Shown here: positions 7,789 to 15,148 of the stretch, in pieces | Position numbering within the stretch: the stretch's first letter is position 1 | Layout: each line of letters begins with the position of its first letter | Assembly: GCA_947589135.1 (NCBI GenBank) | Contig: CANPZT010000012.1 | Location: forward strand, 1 to 21,364 | Length of the DNA stretch: 21,364 nt | Direction of reading: 5' to 3' | From: an uncultured Clostridia bacterium | Lineage (GTDB): Bacteria; Bacillota; Clostridia; TANB77; CAG-508 | Position numbers and translations under genes: made by a program | The notes under the pieces: model-generated | Seen by the model: the letters and a program-made list of their open reading frames with translations, nothing else | Databases searched by the model: none | What the model was told of the DNA's origin: nothing

Positions 7789-8055
7789 GTAATGTAAATT
7801 GCAACAAAAGCCTAGTAGATATTATATTAGGTAGAAAGGACAATATGGAGACGATAGAAAGAAAGGCAAAAGAAATTGCCGAATCAATGCATCGGAGGGG
7901 ATTAAAACCATGGTATGCCACAGAAGAAGTAAAACACCATGGTGATATTGCTCCGATGGACAGAGAAGCAATAGTTAAGTTAGTCGAAGAAGAGCTAAAA
8001 AAGCTTGAAGACAACTAGTTAAAGTGCCACTGAATTTCAGTGGCACTTTAACTAT
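7789..8055 (+). ncRNA. Possible structured small RNA (overlaps a 57-codon ORF)
   Basis: A stand-alone unit of about 265 nt between a strong promoter and an 18-bp terminator stem. Several paired segments are visible: GGCAA 7865-7869 with TTGCC 7876-7880; CATCGGAG 7890-7897 with CTCCGATG 7951-7958; and, nested in that, two copies of the self-complementary word ACCATGGT at 7907-7914 and 7936-7943. CCTA 7811-7814 can pair with TAGG 7828-7831. I find no signature of tmRNA, SRP RNA or RNase P. It may be a small RNA, the mRNA of the 57-aa protein, or both. Confidence 0.4.
7845..8018 (+). CDS. Small 57-aa protein of unknown function
   Basis: The ORF starts at ATG 7845 with AAAGGA (7835-7840) 4 bases upstream and stops at TAG 8016-8018 at the foot of a terminator. 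The protein (METIERKAKEIAESMHRRGL at its start) is highly charged and probably two helices around a central KPWYATEEVKHHGDI segment; there is no signal peptide or membrane segment. I do not recognise the family. It is under its own promoter, right after adhE. Codon use differs from neighbours: it holds the only undisturbed in-frame CGG in the window (codon 17), plus GCC, CCG and GTC codons, and is visibly less AT-rich. Two arms of a possible RNA stem lie inside it, so the transcript may act partly as RNA. The clean frame, ribosome site and protein-like composition favour real coding. Confidence 0.6.
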   Translation: METIERKAKEIAESMHRRGLKPWYATEEVKHHGDIAPMDREAIVKLVEEELKKLEDN

Positions 8056-8058
8056 CTA
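8016..8058 (+). terminator. Terminator of the small transcript
   Basis: Perfect 18-bp stem (8016-8033 with 8037-8054) closed by a 3-nt loop, beginning at the stop codon of the 57-aa ORF. The following U-rich stretch is weak, but the stem is the longest hairpin of its kind here. Confidence 0.75.
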
Positions 8059-8103
8059 ATATATTAATTTTCTTATATGATTAATATATCAAACAATAAA
8101 AAA

Positions 8104-8132
8104 TTGACATTATGTTAATAATATGATATTAT
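8104..8132 (+). promoter_or_regulatory. Sigma-A type promoter of the 301-aa protein gene
   Basis: TTGACA (8104-8109), 17-bp spacer, TATTAT (8127-8132). The expected start is near 8139, about 50 bases before the ATG. Confidence 0.85.
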
Positions 8133-8187
8133 AAAGACATACAATTTGTTAATATTCAAAAATATCAAACTTAAGAAAGGTGATATA

Positions 8188-9093
8188 ATGAATTTAAAAG
8201 ATATAATAAAAAAAGTATTAGGAACTAGAAAAATAAATCCTATAAAGAAAGGGATAGAAGAAGTACAAAAAAGTATAGATAAAGCAGATGATGATGAAGT
8301 AATTGATACTGGAGCAAAAATAGCATATCAATCTTTTGAAAACTCAACAAAAAATATGACTCCAGATGAAAAGGGTGAATTTGCACAAGAATTTGCTAAT
8401 TCACTTGTAAACAAAGAAAAAATACCACAAGATGTAGCAGTACAATTTATTAATTCAATGATAAAAGAAGAAGAAGTAGCAAATGAATATGTAATAGAAG
8501 TTGCAAAAGATTTACCAGACAAAAAAATAGTTGCACTTGTAGGAACAGAAGAAATACCAATAGAAGATAGAAAAGAATTGATAGAAGCAGTGACTGATGA
8601 TGAAATAAGAAGAGAGCAAATGGAGAAAATAAATAAAGAAGAAAGAAAAAGAGAAGAAAAATGCAGGAAAAAAGAGATTGAAAAATTAAGAAAAATTTAT
8701 AATAATATATATAGTGAAAATATAGGAGATTCAGAACTAGCAGAAAAAGTAGAAGATATTATAAATAAATCTGAATATTTATCTGAAGAAGATATACAAG
8801 ACTTTAAAACGAAAATCGTAGCAAGAAAGATTGCATATAATGTAAGTAAATTTGGAAATAGTAATCTTGCATATTTATCAAAAATTTTATCAGTAAAAGA
8901 TATGAAAGAAGTTGGAATTGTAGATTTAGCAAAAAAAGAATATGAATCATTAAAAGAAAAAAGAAGGACATTTAGTGAAGAATATATTACAGAAATGATG
9001 GAAAAACATTTACAAAAAGGAAAAAAATCTGATAATCAAGAAAACAAACTACATAGTACTACTTATACACATGAAGATGATAATGAAAAATAA
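8188..9093 (+). CDS. Helical cytoplasmic protein of unknown function
   Basis: A 301-aa protein I do not recognise. I start it at ATG 8188, which has AAAGGTG at 8176-8182; the upstream in-frame TTG at 8146 is too close to the predicted transcription start. The sequence has no signal peptide or membrane segment. It reads as almost wholly helical: an N-terminal basic stretch (MNLKDIIKKVLGTRK), an acidic middle with repeated short helices, a highly charged Glu/Lys/Arg coiled-coil-like core (about residues 145-185), and a polar C-terminal tail (HSTTYTHEDDNEK). It is a single gene with a near-consensus promoter, suggesting good expression, and is convergent with asnS. Composition matches the neighbours, so recent transfer is not indicated. 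Confidence 0.8.
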   Translation: MNLKDIIKKVLGTRKINPIKKGIEEVQKSIDKADDDEVIDTGAKIAYQSFENSTKNMTPDEKGEFAQEFANSLVNKEKIPQDVAVQFINSMIKEEEVANEYVIEVAKDLPDKKIVALVGTEEIPIEDRKELIEAVTDDEIRREQMEKINKEERKREEKCRKKEIEKLRKIYNNIYSENIGDSELAEKVEDIINKSEYLSEEDIQDFKTKIVARKIAYNVSKFGNSNLAYLSKILSVKDMKEVGIVDLAKKEYESLKEKRRTFSEEYITEMMEKHLQKGKKSDNQENKLHSTTYTHEDDNEK

Positions 9094-9098
9094 AAGTT

Positions 9099-9136
9099 AA
9101 TCCCATTATAAGAGTAAGCTTATAATGGGATTTTAT
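9099..9136. terminator. Bidirectional terminator between the 301-aa gene and asnS
   Basis: Perfect 14-bp stem (9099-9112 with 9119-9132) and 6-nt loop between two convergent genes. It is followed by TTATAAAATT on plus and by AACTTTTATTTTTC on minus, so it can serve both transcripts. Confidence 0.8.
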
Positions 9137-9172
9137 AAAATTATAAAATTTCTTATATATAGAACTTATATA

Positions 9173-10564
9173 TTAAAACTCACAATTTTTAGGAGTTCTA
9201 GGAAAAGGAATTACATCTCTAATATTTTGCATACCAGTTAAATACATAATAGCTCTTTCAAATCCAAGACCAAATCCTGCATGATTACAACTACCATATT
9301 TTCTTAAGTCTAAATACCACTCATATTCACTAATTGGCATATTTAATTCCTTCATACGATTTAACAATTTTTCATAATTTTCTTCTCTTTGGCTACCACC
9401 AATAATTTCTCCTATTCCAGGAACTAATAAGTCAGCTGCAGCAACAGTTTTTCCATCTGAGTTTTGTTTCATATAAAAAGCTTTAATATCTTTTGGATAA
9501 TCAGTAACAAATACAGGTTTTTGAAAAATCTTTTCACATAAATATCTTTCATGCTCTGTTTGTAAATCAACACCCCAAGAAACTTGATATTCAAATTCAT
9601 TGTTATGTTTTTCTAGTTCTTTAATAGCATCTGTATAAGTAATTCTTGCAAAGTTAGATGAAATTACATTATTTAATCTTTCTAATAAGCCATTATCTAT
9701 AAATTGATTGAAAAATTTCATTTCTTCAGGACAATTATCTAAAACATATTGAAAAATATATTTAATCATATCTTCAGCTAAATCCATGTCATCATTTAAA
9801 TCTGCGAAACAAATTTCAGGTTCTACCATCCAAAATTCTGCAGCATGTTTTACTGTGTTAGAATTTTCTGCACGGAAAGTTGGACCAAAAGTATAAACAT
9901 TACAAAAAGCTTCAGCAAAAGTTTCAGCATTTAATTGACCACTAACTGTTAAATGTGCAGGTTTTCCAAAAAAATCTTTTGAAAAGTCTATTGTATTATC
10001 ATCAGTTTTTGGAATATTGCATAAATCAAATGAATTTACATTAAACATTTCTCCAGCGCCTTCTGCATCACTTCCTGTAATTAAAGGTGTATTAACATAT
10101 ACAAATCCCCTTTCTTGGAAAAATTTGTGGATAGCATATGCTAAAACACTTCTTACACGGAAAACACTATTAAAAGTATTAGCTCTTGGTCTAAGATGTG
10201 CAATAGTTCTTAAATATTCAAAAGAATGCTTTTTCTTTTGAAGAGGGTATGAACTATCAGCTAAATTTTCTATTTCAACAGAATCAGCTTGTATTTCAAA
10301 TGGTTGTTTTGCATTTTCAGTTTCAACTAATGTACCACTTACTTTGATAGAAGAGCTAATTGTTAGTTTAGATATTTCTTCAAAATTTTCTAATTTATCT
10401 GTATATACAATTTGAATATTTTTAAAAAATGTTCCGTCATTTAATTCTATAAATCCGAAAGCCTTTGATGCTCTTACAGTTTTAACCCACCCTTCAATAG
10501 TAATGTTTTTATTTTTGTATTGTTCTGTATTTTTATATAAATTGTTAATAGTTAAATCTTTCAT
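9173..10564 (-). CDS. asnS: Asparaginyl-tRNA synthetase
   Basis: Class II aminoacyl-tRNA synthetase that charges tRNA-Asn with asparagine in the cytosol. The 463-aa length is standard for bacterial AsnS. The N-terminal OB-fold anticodon-binding domain (about 1-105, ITIEGWVKTVRASKAFGFIE) is followed by the catalytic core with motif 2 (FGPTFRAENSNTVKHAAEFW) and motif 3 (GFGLGFERAIMYLTG), ending IPFPRTPKNCEF as AsnS typically does rather than AspS. The start at 10564 follows CGGAGGT. It is monocistronic, divergent from murA and convergent with the 301-aa gene. Confidence 0.96.
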   Translation of the reverse strand: MKDLTINNLYKNTEQYKNKNITIEGWVKTVRASKAFGFIELNDGTFFKNIQIVYTDKLENFEEISKLTISSSIKVSGTLVETENAKQPFEIQADSVEIENLADSSYPLQKKKHSFEYLRTIAHLRPRANTFNSVFRVRSVLAYAIHKFFQERGFVYVNTPLITGSDAEGAGEMFNVNSFDLCNIPKTDDNTIDFSKDFFGKPAHLTVSGQLNAETFAEAFCNVYTFGPTFRAENSNTVKHAAEFWMVEPEICFADLNDDMDLAEDMIKYIFQYVLDNCPEEMKFFNQFIDNGLLERLNNVISSNFARITYTDAIKELEKHNNEFEYQVSWGVDLQTEHERYLCEKIFQKPVFVTDYPKDIKAFYMKQNSDGKTVAAADLLVPGIGEIIGGSQREENYEKLLNRMKELNMPISEYEWYLDLRKYGSCNHAGFGLGFERAIMYLTGMQNIRDVIPFPRTPKNCEF

Positions 10565-10705
10565 TTTTTACCTCCGTAAATTATTATATTGAAATTATAT
10601 ATTTATGTATTAAAAAAATCAATATTATTATAGTAATTAATTAGAAATTAGCTATATTGTTGAAAAAAATAAATATATATAATATGTCAAAATAAACTTT
10701 AAAAA

Positions 10706-10757
10706 TTCACTTTTTTTATTTAGATAACATAATATATATCAAAATAAAAAAAGTGAA
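10706..10757. promoter_or_regulatory. 16-bp inverted repeat just before the murA ribosome site
   Basis: Perfect 16-bp arms (10706-10721 and 10742-10757) separated by 20 bp. The right arm ends at the first bases of the murA ribosome site (AAAGGTGG, 10756-10763). In RNA it would form a hairpin next to the Shine-Dalgarno; in DNA it could be an operator. A TATAAT-like word lies near 10680 upstream, but I cannot name a good -35 partner. Confidence 0.55.
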
Positions 10758-10771
10758 AGGTGGTAAACCAA

Positions 10772-12019
10772 ATGTCAGAGTACATAATAAAAGGAGGTAA
10801 AAAAATATCAGGTGAAATATGCATATCTGGCTCAAAGAATGCAGCGTTACCAATTATTGCAGCAAGTATATTAAATTCTGGAAAAACTACACTATATAAT
10901 GTTCCAGATATTCATGATACACAAATGATGTATGAAATATTAAAAAGATTAGGTGCTAGTGTAACTAAAAAGAAAAATAAGGTTATTATTGATAGTAGTA
11001 GAATTAATTGTTATGAAATTCCGGAAGATTTAATGAGACAAATGCGTTCATCTGTAATTTTCGTAGGGAGTTTATTAGGTAAATATAAAAAAGCTACGTT
11101 TTCTTATCCAGGAGGTTGTGATATTGGAACAAGGCCAATAGACTTACATTTAAAGGTTTTTGAAAAATTAGGAATAAATATTGGAAAAAACTATGGAAAT
11201 ATTAGTTGTAGTTGTGATAAAATAATAGGAGAAAAAATAGATCTTGATTTTCCAAGTGTAGGAGCAACGGAAAATGCAATATTAGCAAGCTGTTTAGCGG
11301 AAGGAACAACAATAATAACAAATGCAGCAAGAGAACCAGAAATTATTGATTTACAGAATTTCTTAAATAAAATGGGAGCAAAAATTAAAGGAGCGGGTTC
11401 CAATCAAATAGAAATAAAAGGAGTAAAAACTTTAAAAGACGTAGGTTATAATGTAATGCCAGATAGAATAGAAACAGGAACATTTCTATGTTTAGCTGCA
11501 ATGACAAACGGAAAAATCACATTAAAAAATGCAAATAGTAATCATATTACACCAGTTATAGATAAGTTAGAAGAAGCTGGATGTAAAATTATTATACAAA
11601 AAAATGAAATTGAAATAGATGCACCAAAAAAATTAAAAGCAGTTAATATAAAGACAATGCCATACCCAGGTTTTCCAACAGATATGCAATCTATAGTTGC
11701 AACAGCAATGACAATAGCAAAAGGCACATCTATTATTGTTGAAAATATATTTGAAAATAGATATAAATATACACAAGAATTAATAAGAATGGGAGCAAAA
11801 ATTAATGTAGAAGGAAAAACAGCAGTAATAAAAGGAGTAAGAAAACTATATGGAGCAAATGTAAAAGCAACAGATTTAAGAGGAGGAGCATCTTTGGTGT
11901 TAGCAGCTGCTTGTGCTAAAGGAACAACGAAAATAGAAAATATAGAATATATTTTAAGAGGATATGAAAAGTTTGATTACAAATTACAACAATTAGGAGT
12001 AAACATTATAGTAAAATAA
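10772..12019 (+). CDS. murA: UDP-N-acetylglucosamine 1-carboxyvinyltransferase
   Basis: Transfers enolpyruvate from PEP to UDP-GlcNAc, the first committed step of peptidoglycan synthesis; the target of fosfomycin. The 415-aa protein has the two-domain EPT fold. Near the N-terminus SGSKNAALPIIAASIL carries the conserved substrate-binding lysine and asparagine. The catalytic cysteine is Cys116 in YPGGCDIGTRPIDLHL, and DLRGGASLVLAA lies near the C-terminus. I start at ATG 10772, 8 bases after AAAGGTGG, rather than the in-frame GTG at 10760 inside that ribosome site. The catalytic residue is Cys, not the Asp of fosfomycin-resistant forms. It opens the long rightward block of cell wall and division genes. 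Many Firmicutes have two murA paralogues; which one this is cannot be told here. Confidence 0.96.
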   Translation: MSEYIIKGGKKISGEICISGSKNAALPIIAASILNSGKTTLYNVPDIHDTQMMYEILKRLGASVTKKKNKVIIDSSRINCYEIPEDLMRQMRSSVIFVGSLLGKYKKATFSYPGGCDIGTRPIDLHLKVFEKLGINIGKNYGNISCSCDKIIGEKIDLDFPSVGATENAILASCLAEGTTIITNAAREPEIIDLQNFLNKMGAKIKGAGSNQIEIKGVKTLKDVGYNVMPDRIETGTFLCLAAMTNGKITLKNANSNHITPVIDKLEEAGCKIIIQKNEIEIDAPKKLKAVNIKTMPYPGFPTDMQSIVATAMTIAKGTSIIVENIFENRYKYTQELIRMGAKINVEGKTAVIKGVRKLYGANVKATDLRGGASLVLAAACAKGTTKIENIEYILRGYEKFDYKLQQLGVNIIVK

Positions 12020-12024
12020 TAAAA

Positions 12025-12053
12025 AGGGTGTAATAGATGATCTTTTACACCCT
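12025..12053 (+). terminator. Hairpin between murA and ftsQ
   Basis: A 9-bp perfect stem AGGGTGTAA/TTACACCCT (12025-12033 with 12045-12053) with an 11-nt loop, directly followed by the ftsQ ribosome site. No U-run follows, so it is more likely an attenuating or processing hairpin than a full terminator. Confidence 0.5.
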
Positions 12054-12075
12054 AACTATAAAAGGAGGAGTCTAA

Positions 12076-13055
12076 TTGGCTAAAAAAATACAAGGAAAAA
12101 ATACTGATTTTTATTATATGCAAAATGGACAAGAATTAGATCAAAAAGTATTGCTAAAGAATGAAGAAAAAAAGAAAAAAGAACGAGAAAAAAGAATTCA
12201 AGACAAGAAAAAAGAGAGTAATTTTGACATAGAAGATGAGACAGTTATACAAATGACAAATAAAAATAATCTAAAAAAAGAAGCAATGCAAAGAAAAAAA
12301 ATACTAAAAGAAGAAAGAAAAAAGGAAAAAAGAAGGAAAAGAATAAAAAGAATACTGGAAATAATTTTACTAGCAGGAATAGTCATAGGTGGTACAAGCT
12401 TTGCAATGACATCACCTATATTCAATACAAAAGAGATAAAAGTTTTAAATAATCAAATTGTTAGTAGTGAAGAGATTATAAGTTTATCAGGATTAAAAAT
12501 AGATGAAAATATTTTTAAATTTAGTAAGAAAAATGTAAAGAAAATGCATATATTGAAGATATAAAAATTCGTAGAAAGATACCAAATACAATACAAATTG
12601 AAATAACAGAAAGGGAAGCTAAATATAGTGTTGACTTTATGGGAAAATATGCTTATATTAATACACAAGGATATATATTAGAAATTTCTGAAGATAGTAA
12701 AGGCCTTCCTATTATTCAAGGTATACAAACAAAAGAAGAAGAAATTACTCCAAATAGGAGATTAAATACAGAAGATTTAAATTCATTAGAAGATATAATA
12801 AAAATAATGAATGTTGCAAAAGAAAATAATTTAGATAATAAAATAACAAGCATTGACATTAGTAATAAAAATTCTTATAGTATATATATAGAAGAAGAAA
12901 AAAAGAAAATTCATTTAGGAGATACAACTAATTTAAGTAATAAAATGTTATATGCAATAGCTATTATAGAACAAGAAAAGGGAAAAGAGGGAGACATTTA
13001 TGTGCATGGAGATTTAAACAATAAGTTTAAACCATATTTTAGAGAAAAAGTATAA
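12076..13055 (+). CDS. ftsQ: Cell division protein FtsQ/DivIB, -1 frameshift
   Basis: Bitopic membrane protein of the divisome. It starts at TTG 12076 after AAGGAGG. The long basic cytoplasmic tail (about 90 residues, rich in Lys/Glu) is followed by one membrane segment (about residues 93-111, ILEIILLAGIVIGGTSFAM) and a POTRA domain beginning FNTKEIKVLNN. The first frame runs to a stop at 12562-12564, but family-like sequence leaves it near 12541. Reading one base back there gives KNAYIEDIKIRRKIPN and continues through ITEREAKYSVDFMGKYAYI to the stop at 13055, about 325 residues in all. The break falls in a run of four A's, so a lost base in a short homopolymer is the simplest reading. It is located as in Bacillus, before two DUF881 genes. 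Confidence 0.85.
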
Positions 13056-13092
13056 AATAAATATATATAATTATGAGATAGGAGATTTGACA

Positions 13093-13806
13093 ATGAACAA
13101 AAAAATTATAAGCATTGTTTTAGGAATTATGTGTTTTACACTAACACTAGGAATATGTATACAAGTTAGAACAGTTAAAAATTCAAATTCAACAGTAAGT
13201 CAAAATTATGAAGAAAACAATTTAAGAGCTGAAGTATTAAAATATAAAGAAAAATATGAAAACAAATATAGAGAATTAGAAAAAGCACAAGAACAATTAG
13301 AGCAAGAAAGACAAAATTCAACACAAAATAATGAATCACTAGAAAAGAAAGAAGAAGAGATTAAGCAAGGAAATAAAATGATTGGTTTAAGCGAGGTAAC
13401 AGGGCCAGGTGTGATAGTTACACTTAGTGATAGCAAACAAGAAGCTAGTAGTGTATTAAATCCAAGTTCATTATTAGTTCATGATGCAGATGTATTAAGT
13501 GTAATAAATGAACTTAAAAATGCAGGAGCAGAAGCAATATCAATTAATGGACAAAGATTAGTTCCAACAAGTAGCATTTCATGTGGAGGAAATATAATTG
13601 ATATTAATGGAGAAAAAGTAGGAGCACCATTTGAAATAAAAGCAATAGGGTTACCAGAACAATTATCTGCTTTATCTAGACAAGGTGGATATTTAGAAAT
13701 ATTAAAAAATGCCAGTATAGGAGCTGAATTAAAAAAGTCTAATAATATTACAATACCAAAATATACTGGAATAATATCATATCAATATGCACAAACAGTA
13801 GAATAG
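13093..13806 (+). CDS. DUF881 protein (YlxW/YlxX family), first copy
   Basis: A 237-aa membrane-anchored protein of the family found between ftsQ and sbp in Firmicutes. It has one N-terminal membrane segment (IISIVLGIMCFTLTLGICI), a Glu/Gln/Lys-rich coiled coil (about 40-95) and a DUF881 domain (VTGPGVIVTLSD to the end, with NAGAEAISINGQR and ISCGGNIIDING). I prefer ATG 13093, 8 bases after AGGAG, over TTG 13087. Its biochemical role is unknown; position suggests a role in envelope or division. It is paralogous to the next gene and shares with it a 29-nt identical stretch. Confidence 0.88.
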   Translation: MNKKIISIVLGIMCFTLTLGICIQVRTVKNSNSTVSQNYEENNLRAEVLKYKEKYENKYRELEKAQEQLEQERQNSTQNNESLEKKEEEIKQGNKMIGLSEVTGPGVIVTLSDSKQEASSVLNPSSLLVHDADVLSVINELKNAGAEAISINGQRLVPTSSISCGGNIIDINGEKVGAPFEIKAIGLPEQLSALSRQGGYLEILKNASIGAELKKSNNITIPKYTGIISYQYAQTVE

Positions 13807-13815
13807 GAGGATAGC

Positions 13816-14523
13816 ATGAAAAAGAAAATGAAAAAAGGCAAAATTACAATGATAGTCACAATTGGAATAGTGTGTTTTATATTAGCATTGGTTATGTCTA
13901 TGCAGTTTAAAATTGTAAATGAAACAGATATAACTTCAATAGAAAATATGAGAGAATCTGAGTTAAGAGCAGAACTTGCAAATTGGAAATCTAAATATGA
14001 AGAAACAAACCAACAATATGAAGAAGTAACGGCAAAAATAGAAGAATATAAAAATAATAAGCAATCTAATGATGAAACGGAAAAATTAGTAAATGAAGAG
14101 TTAGAACAGGTAAATCAATTATTAGGAAAAACTGATGTACAAGGAGAAGGTATAGAAATTACTTTAAGAGAAACAGATAATGAAGAAATTAGTAGAATAA
14201 CTTCAGATGATTTAGTATTAATTATAAATACATTAAAAGGTGCAGGAGCAGAAGCAATATCAATTAATGATGAGAGAATAATTAATATGTCAGACATAGT
14301 AGATATAAATGGAAGCTTTATCAAAGTAAATGGACAAAGAATTTTAGCTCCATATATTTTAAAGGCAATAGGAAATCAGTCTTATATGGAAAGTGCATTA
14401 ATTGGAAATGGTGGACCAATTGATGAAATGAAAAAGATAGGACAAGATGTTAGTGTGCAAAAAGTAAATAAACTAAAAATAGAAAAATATAATAAAGATA
14501 TTAAAATGAAATATATTCAATAA
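13816..14523 (+). CDS. DUF881 protein (YlxW/YlxX family), second copy
   Basis: A 235-aa paralogue of the preceding gene, 9 bp downstream with AGGAGG before its ATG, so the two are surely co-transcribed. It has a basic N-terminus, one membrane segment (MIVTIGIVCFILALVMSM), a coiled coil (about 45-100) and a DUF881 domain (VQGEGIEITLRE, GAGAEAISINDER, ILAPYILKAIG). The tandem arrangement is the same as ylxW-ylxX of Bacillus subtilis. Function is not established. Confidence 0.88.
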   Translation: MKKKMKKGKITMIVTIGIVCFILALVMSMQFKIVNETDITSIENMRESELRAELANWKSKYEETNQQYEEVTAKIEEYKNNKQSNDETEKLVNEELEQVNQLLGKTDVQGEGIEITLRETDNEEISRITSDDLVLIINTLKGAGAEAISINDERIINMSDIVDINGSFIKVNGQRILAPYILKAIGNQSYMESALIGNGGPIDEMKKIGQDVSVQKVNKLKIEKYNKDIKMKYIQ

Positions 14524-14571
14524 TTAGTATATGAAGCTATCAAAAAATAATAAAAACAAGGAGGAATAAAA

Positions 14572-14955
14572 ATGATTTTTATAGCCATATTGATAGGATG
14601 TATTGTAGGAGTATTAGTAGGTGTTAATGCACCTATGATTTCATACACATATTCAAGCTATTTAGCAATAGCAATTATAGCTGCACTTGATTCTGTTTTT
14701 GGAGGAATTACATCAGTAATAAATAAAAATTTTGATTTAAAAATATTTGTAACAGGATTTTTCGGAAATGCGATACTTGCTATACTATTAACTATATTGG
14801 GACAGAAATTAAATGTAGATATTTATTTAGCTGCAATTGTTGTATTTGTAGGAAGAATGTTTGTAAATTTTGCAATTATTAGAAGATACTATGTGGATAA
14901 ATGGTCAAACATGGTAAAAAAACATGAAAAAAAAGTATCTAAAATTGAAGAGTAG
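14572..14955 (+). CDS. sbp: Small basic protein Sbp (DUF1290)
   Basis: A 127-aa integral membrane protein with about three hydrophobic segments (IAILIGCIVGVLVGV, then YLAIAIIAALDSVFGG, then LAAIVVFVGRMFVNFAI) and a basic, cytoplasm-facing tail. It matches the small basic protein family located immediately upstream of ftsA in Firmicutes. The ATG at 14572 follows AAGGAGG. Exact role unknown. The operon from murA/ftsQ likely ends here, since a hairpin and a new promoter follow. Confidence 0.88.
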   Translation: MIFIAILIGCIVGVLVGVNAPMISYTYSSYLAIAIIAALDSVFGGITSVINKNFDLKIFVTGFFGNAILAILLTILGQKLNVDIYLAAIVVFVGRMFVNFAIIRRYYVDKWSNMVKKHEKKVSKIEE

Positions 14956-14989
14956 AATAATAAATGAAATTGAATAAATGAACATAAAA

Positions 14990-15008
14990 GGCAGGAGTTT
15001 CTCCTGCC
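14990..15008. terminator. Hairpin after sbp
   Basis: GGCAGGAG (14990-14997) and CTCCTGCC (15001-15008) with a 3-nt loop: a GC-rich stem striking for this genome. The U-run is poor on the plus strand and better on the minus side (TTTTATG). Probably a terminator or processing point separating sbp from ftsA. Confidence 0.6.
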
Positions 15009-15034
15009 TAAATTAGTACAAAAATAGAAAAAAT

Positions 15035-15078
15035 ATTACAATAAGATTACAAAAATATTACAAAAATATAACAAATTC
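15035..15078 (+). repeat. Four 11-bp repeats upstream of the ftsA promoter
   Basis: ATTACA occurs at 15035, 15046 and 15057, and ATAACA at 15068, an exact 11-bp period. The units read ATTACAATAAG, ATTACAAAAAT, ATTACAAAAAT, ATAACAAATTC. The array ends 2 bp before the -35 box at 15081. The helical phasing suggests either stacked binding sites for one protein or phased A-tracts that bend the promoter. Confidence 0.65.
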
Positions 15079-15080
15079 TA

Positions 15081-15109
15081 TTGACATTTGTTTTAAAATG
15101 TAATATATA
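15081..15109 (+). promoter_or_regulatory. Sigma-A type promoter of ftsA-ftsZ
   Basis: TTGACA (15081-15086), 17-bp spacer, TATATA (15104-15109), 40 bp before the ftsA start. Confidence 0.75.
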
Positions 15110-15148
15110 TACATTTAGAAAATTAATAATAAAAATGGAGGAATTAAC

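Noticed and set aside
7721..8014. Minus-strand ORF of 97 codons opposite the small transcript
   Set aside because: It is Ser/Phe-rich low-complexity sequence opposite adhE's end and the 57-aa ORF, with no promoter; the plus strand has promoter, ribosome site and terminator.
7789..8055. tmRNA, SRP RNA, 6S RNA or RNase P RNA
   Set aside because: None of the conserved core words that I know for tmRNA, SRP RNA or RNase P are present; 6S RNA cannot be fully excluded, but the stems do not form one long bulged hairpin.
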